This document shows positions 58,817 to 64,000 of a stretch of DNA of 64,000 nt, piece after piece. How positions within the stretch are numbered: the first letter of the stretch is position 1; every line of letters begins with the position of its first letter. Location of the stretch: contig JARCOQ010000006.1 in assembly GCA_029207755.1 (NCBI GenBank), positions 22,108,890 through 22,172,889 on the forward strand, read 5' to 3'. The position numbers and the translations under genes were made by a program. The notes under the pieces are model-generated. The model was not told the origin of the DNA. It saw only the letters and a program-made list of their open reading frames with translations, and made no database searches. Source of the DNA: Chamaea fasciata (lineage: Eukaryota > Chordata > Aves > Passeriformes > Sylviidae).

Positions 58817-61800
58817 GTAAGTTAAAAAAAAAAAAAAGAACCAAAGCAAGCACCCCTGGAGTTGCTTTTGTGCTATTTGAATCAGCTTTCACTACACTGT
58901 AAGACCTTAAGGCTGTAGTTACAATTAGAGACTAGATCTCATTAAAACTTACTGACTTACTTTATTTGATGTTAATTGCTCAGTGGAATTTGAACTGCTC
59001 AGTATGTGAAATGATAGGTGTGTACATCTCCTACAGGATCAGGGCCTGAATTTCATCAGCTTAAAAAACACTTTAGTTTGGGATATGGGCTGAAATCTTG
59101 GCCCTCAAGTAAGTGAGAGCTTTTCTGTTGATGTCACCAGGGCTAGTATTTCACTCTCGAGTCACTGTGAACTTTATCTAATCCTGCACTCAGACCTCTC
59201 AAATTTCTGTTTTCCTCAGTTGAGACCTATGTGACTGGGAAACAGAGATACCCCCTTTCTCAGAAAGAGGAGAGGGTAGTGTGGAACCTCCATATGTATC
59301 ATATCTCTAACAACAGGACCCTGTGGAAACCTTTTCCTAGCTCTATAATTCACAAAGCCTGGCAGGCAGGTTTAGAGAGTAGGAGAAAGGCACAGTCTCT
59401 GCACTTCTGTGACATGCAGGCTTGCTGCTGCATGGTGTGAGACAAGAATTGGGTATGCATGTCTGGCAGTGGGTGAGATTTGGCTTAGTCTGCATTTCCT
59501 AACCAGTTCCTAACCAGCTGTGTCTTTGCTGAAAAAGTGGAAGCATTAAAAATGTCTGTCTCTTCTGCTTGAGAGTAATGTGAGACACTGACTCTCACGA
59601 ATGAGTAAAATGAGTAGAATTTAAAACAAAGTTATTGTGAACTGCTGGGAACAAAATGGTGACATATCCTTCACCTCTTGAATGTGAACTCTAGTCTCCA
59701 TAATGTTGGAAAACAGCATGATCACTTGACTCATAGGAGGTGTCCTGCTGAAGTGCCCTGGAGGTATTATGTGAATATACACCACATATGGGATTTATGC
59801 CAACCTGCCCAATAGAAAAACATTGTACAGTTCCAAATCCATGGTCTCAAGCTTACAGCTTAAAACATATGGAAACAGCTTTAGTTAAATCCTCCAAGAT
59901 AAAATGGCAGTTCCAGTAAATTAAATGGCAAATATGTTGTAAATCATAAGCATTCAAGTGAGAAATCTTGTCAAGTTAAATGTAGAATGCCAAGTTTATG
60001 TATGTAAGAGCAGAAATAAGGGATAGATATTTCAAAACTTGGAACTGGATAGCAGTGGGTGAATGCATTTTTCAATTTGCTTATGCATTTCCTTGTGCTT
60101 GTGGTTTTCCAGGATTATGGTGAGAACATAGAGCACTGATCATCTTCAGTAGATTTTCTTAGGCATTTTCTTTTGCAACAAAAGATTCAAGTACTTTTTC
60201 TTCATGTTTGATCAAATTACTGGATATGTTTGAAATGATCAAGAACAAATTAAGTTTCTAGTAAAATTTGCAGCTGTGTCTACATGTTTTTGGAGACAGC
60301 ACCCAAAATTTTTGGGTACCTGTTTTAACTACTTAGCTCTAGATTCACATAGATATCTATCCTTTCAAAGGCTGCCTTGTGCTTTGTCTCTTAACTTGTC
60401 TTGCATGCAAGAGTTGTTTCTCTTGACTTCTTTGCACTCTAGGTAGACATCTAATCAGCATTTGTGGATGTATGGTTTAACAAAAGGGTAGTGGAAATGT
60501 CAGGTGTTCCTACCATCCAAAGTGAAGCCCTGCCTCTTACTTAAATTTTGTGCAATTTCCACATTTTAAGTAAGTTTTTTGTGCTTTGTAGGGTGATATT
60601 ACTTTGCCCTGAATGTGGCCGTATAATTCCTTTTAGCTAATTGGTGTTTGTGTATTTATTAGGAGGAGTGAACTAATGTTACCTGTTTTGCAGATCCCCA
60701 GCTTGAAAGGATGGGGAGTGCATGTATGCCTTTGTTACAGACTGAAGGAGCTGTTTGTTAAAAGCCACTGAGTTGGGATGAAGAATTAGAATTGTTACTG
60801 CAGTTTATGTTTTATTCCAGAAGAAATAAATTTTAGAAACGGGACTTTTACAGCAGACTCCTGTACTGGCACTCTTGTTTGTGAGGGCTTTTTTTTTCCT
60901 ATTTGCTTCAGGTCTGTAAAAGAATCACAGCAGTCCACATATGTTTAGTCACAGAATGTAAATGTTCCTAACAACCTTTTGCCAACAGTCTTGGACATCC
61001 AGACTTTTGTGATAATTACTAATTACAATAATATTGTAAACTGCAAGAGCCACAATTCTTTGTGTCTGCACATACAAATCAGTACTAGGGTTATATTTCA
61101 CAAAGAGTTCTTGGATTAAGTTGGGTCTGACTGAGGATTTGAAGTAGAAGGTACTTTGTGGCTTTGCAAATAAGTTCTGAGTATATCCTCACCTTAATAT
61201 AAGTAGAATAAAAGGGGGCAGAAGTATGTCTGTGAGAAAAGTACAGTAGGAGGATTAGGATGTTAAGAGGAAGGCAGTTGAGTAGAAGACTAAACAATTA
61301 AAGCCTTTAAGAGGAGGACAAGAAACTTGAAAGTCATGCAGACAGAGGCATATCACTGGAGATGGTAGAAAGTACAGAAATCCAGGAATGGCCAGGCTTT
61401 TAGCATCGGCATTGCAGATAGACTGCAGTCCATTAACTGTAGTTTTGTTCCTTTATAAATATAAATTGAGCAAGAACATACAACTGATTAGTGAGGGATT
61501 ATTTTACTGTTTAATTTATTAACTTATTTATTAATTTAATTTTTTAGAGTTTTGTTAATGTTGCTGCATAGCATTTAGCTCAGCTCTGGAGTTGATGGAG
61601 GTGCCTGCATTGTGAGGTTTTTTCCTGCATGTGAATACAACGCTCTTGGGTTCCTTGTTGCTGCATTTCCAACATAACCACTTTGGAGAAGAAATTAGTA
61701 GACAGGTAATTAACACTAAGTAATGTCAGGATTCTTTGCAAGGCATTTTTTGTTACGCTGCTCATTAGCAGTGAAAGAAAAAGTAGTGTTCTTTGTCTTC

Positions 61801-63040
61801 CCTCTGTAGGATCTTTTATAATTGTTTCCATTGTACAACATGGCAATGTATGGCTCATTTTCCCTACTGGATAGCAGTAAGTAGGGAAGGATGAGATGAC
61901 ATCACTTGGATAAAGGCATCTGAATATGGAAATCATTCCACTCTACTTTGTGCTTAAAGGGTGGGTTTACTCTGCCTAGAGAGAGCTTCTCTCCTTTCCA
62001 AGTAGACTTGTCAGACATGGGATCTGGAGTGTTCCTTCCTTCATGTATAATCTCAGTAAGTTTCCACTAGTTACAGATAGTGGAGTTTCTTATCCTTACA
62101 CCCTCATTCTGCAGAGGTTCTGATGTGGCCTCATGATTAATTTGTGCCTGAGGGTGGGGCCGAAGCATTAATGCATATTCTTTGTAGGTGCTCAGGAATG
62201 GAGCTGGATTCAATTATATTGCCTGCAGAGAGCTTATGAAGGCTACTTATAGGTCAGGTGAGTAATGGTGGGGGAAGCTGGGAAAAAATTAAATCTCCAC
62301 TAGATCTGTTTGCAGAATAATCCTTTCAGAATAAGAACACAGCCTTGCTGAACACCTTGGTGAGAGTGCTTGGCTACTGTAGGAGTGCAATGGGAATGAA
62401 ACCATACCTGCTCCACCCTCTTCATCTCCCCAGTGACATTGGGAGATGTCTGACATTTGCTTAATGTACTACAGAAGTGGGATGCTATTGATATCACTGT
62501 TGGTGTTGAAAACTTTATGCTTTAAAAATTATTTACATTTTAGTCCTACATTTGAGATCTGCTAGTTCTGAACTGTTTGGAACTGCAGGTGAGGTGTGCC
62601 ATTTCCTTCCTGAGCTGATTTTCCCCAGCTTTCCTTCTGTATGATGCCCTGCTTTAGCACATCATTCACTCCAAGAAATGAAAGAGATAAATAACGGGAG
62701 GTTAATGGCATACTGTAACAGGGTATCCCCCTCCATCAGATGCAAAGTAGCCAAAACATTACGGAGGATGAGTATTTCTATTTTTATTTTCAGCTTGGAA
62801 AAGTAATTCCAGATGTCATTATGTTGATCCTTCTTTGGTGTATCAAATGATTTGTTTTACTTAGGTATGTTTAATCTTACTTGGGGGATGTTTGGGCTGG
62901 CAAATGGAACACGGGTCACTAGTTTATCTGACTCATGCCCTGAGCTAGTTTAGATTTAAATCAAGTTAAGGTTGTGCTGTCTTTTATTATACTTTTATAT
63001 TTATTGTAAGTGAAGACTAACAGTTCTACATTTAATGGTT
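58817..63040 (+). other. TBC1D1: TBC1D1 intron 2, first part
   Basis: This stretch starts with the GTAAGT donor. It is AT-rich, with no exon matching the next TBC1D1 residues and no recognised repeat. An open frame of 118 codons at 61,580-61,936 (minus) is unrecognised. Confidence 0.6.
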
Positions 63041-63430
63041 TCACAGAGATCTGAGTCAAAGAGGACATTCAGTATCTCAGCCTTGTCCTGAGTTCCATTC
63101 AGAGCAGTCTCACATTTTCCCAAACCTGTCTTCTGTCACCTGCAGAGTTATAAAGACTTTTTTGTTGCCTTTGACAACCCTTGCTAGATTCAATTCCAGG
63201 TGGACTTCGGCTTTGCTAATAATGTCTCTGTCTTGGCATGGCAGGTTGTTATTGAGGCTCTCTGGAAACTGGATGGATTGACTATGTCCTGCTGTGTTTT
63301 TCCTACAGCAGATAATTGAGTGGTTGAAGTCCCTCATCAGGACCAGGGTATGCCAATAAGGCTACTCTGAGCTGTCTGTAGAATGCATCATCCACCTGTT
63401 CTTTCTGATCACAGAGTAATATAAATTCCT
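63041..63430 (-). mobile_element. Degraded CR1 ORF2 fragment (endonuclease region, internally deleted)
   Basis: Minus-strand translation gives RDFNHSIICCRKNTAGHSQS, matching the CR1 endonuclease motif (M)GDFNHPDICW..NTAGH. It then jumps to NLARVVKGNKK and, in another frame, ENVRLLLNGTQDKAEILN, which in intact CR1 lie well downstream, at the start of the RT region. Upstream, DDAFYRQL also matches. The copy has frameshifts and an internal deletion; it is dead. Confidence 0.8.
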
Positions 63431-64000
63431 GTATGCAGAGTAGAAGTTGGCAGACAGCACTGTCATTTTTAATTTTTTTTTTTAAAGTGAAGCAGATGCT
63501 CAGAATGCTTGAAAGTTTCCCCCTTTTTATTCTGTGATATGAACTGGAGGTTTAGAGAATTTGAGGGAAAGCCTAGAAACTTGAGCCTGATGTCTTTCCA
63601 GGAAAATATTTCTGTGACATTACCAATGCAGAACTGAAGTGTGAAGAAAGGTAAAAAGTTCAGTTCAGAATTTTAAAGGGTTACATTTTGTACTGGTGTT
63701 TTTGTTTGTGTGAGTTAGGTTTTTTGGTCCCCAAGACTCTGGACACAAGTTGTCATAACAGCCTGTAATATATGCTTGTGTTTACCAGAGCAGTTAATGC
63801 TATGATGGCAAAACACTGGGAAGAACTTTTCTGCTTAAGAGAAATATATTGCCTGTGATTTAAACAGGATCACAGCTGCACATGACATGAACAAGTCTAT
63901 GTGGTGCTTCTGAATCTTCTCTCTGTAGTGTCATCAGTCAAGGACAGCTTTTGGCCTGGGCAGCTGCAGGAGTGTTACCGTGAGAGCTGCAGTGTCTGTA
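63431..64000 (+). other. TBC1D1: TBC1D1 intron 2 to window end
   Basis: AT-rich sequence with a short T run at 63,472-63,483. Nothing else was recognised. Confidence 0.5.

Noticed and set aside
58817..64000. TBC1D1 coding exon 3
   Set aside because: I looked for the ortholog continuation PEIISSIRQAG and FSKKFEVLFCGRV; nothing similar was found in any frame, so it lies beyond the window.
1..64000. CRISPR arrays, bacterial operons, riboswitches, or a new defence-like system
   Set aside because: No spaced identical repeats, operonic gene layout or prokaryotic signals; the window is ordinary vertebrate genomic DNA.

Overview
This is vertebrate nuclear DNA, almost certainly from a bird. The evidence is sparse intron-rich genes with GT-AG splicing, CpG-island promoters in AT-rich surroundings, and interspersed repeats that are nearly all CR1 LINE pieces, most of them 3' ends carrying the CR1 terminal motif or its reverse complement. 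No bacterial operons, CRISPR arrays or recognisable tRNA or rRNA genes were seen. The order of bird cannot be settled from the sequence alone.

Layout. (1) 1-2,240: a 40-bp A run, an unassigned CpG island (about 0.83-1.75 kb) and a poly-C tract. (2) 2.2-15.7 kb: AT-rich intergenic DNA with one CR1 tail, one CTCF-like site and a large AT hairpin. (3) 15.7-18.0 kb: a CCAAT/TATA promoter-like block next to a probable solo LTR on the minus strand that contains its own CpG-rich core. (4) 18-24.2 kb: intergenic DNA with two CTCF-like sites and two CR1 fragments. (5) 24.2-43.5 kb: the complete PGM2 gene on the plus strand, with a CpG-island promoter, 14 coding exons (1,830 nt including stop, 609 residues) and an ATTAAA poly(A) signal. 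(6) 43.5-49.8 kb: a short spacer containing a CR1 copy of about 0.5 kb. (7) 49.85-51.25 kb: the CpG island that most likely holds the TBC1D1 promoter, with a 57-bp minisatellite. (8) 58.3 kb: the first coding exon of TBC1D1 (139 codons, N-terminal part of the first PTB/PID domain), followed by intron to the window end with a degraded CR1 pol fragment at 63 kb.

The order PGM2(+) then TBC1D1(+) matches the human 4p14 neighbourhood, where RELL1 lies upstream on the opposite strand. The two genes have separate roles in sugar handling: PGM2 interconverts pentose and hexose 1- and 6-/5-phosphates in the cytosol, and TBC1D1 is a Rab GTPase-activating protein that restrains GLUT4 vesicle traffic. They are adjacent, but nothing in the sequence shows that they are co-regulated.

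I did not find a convincing new biological system. The items most worth a second look are the promoter minisatellite at TBC1D1, the probable LTR with a CpG-rich core beside a TATA promoter, the CTCF-like sites upstream of PGM2, the orphan CpG island at the left end, and a large AT palindrome at 11.05 kb.
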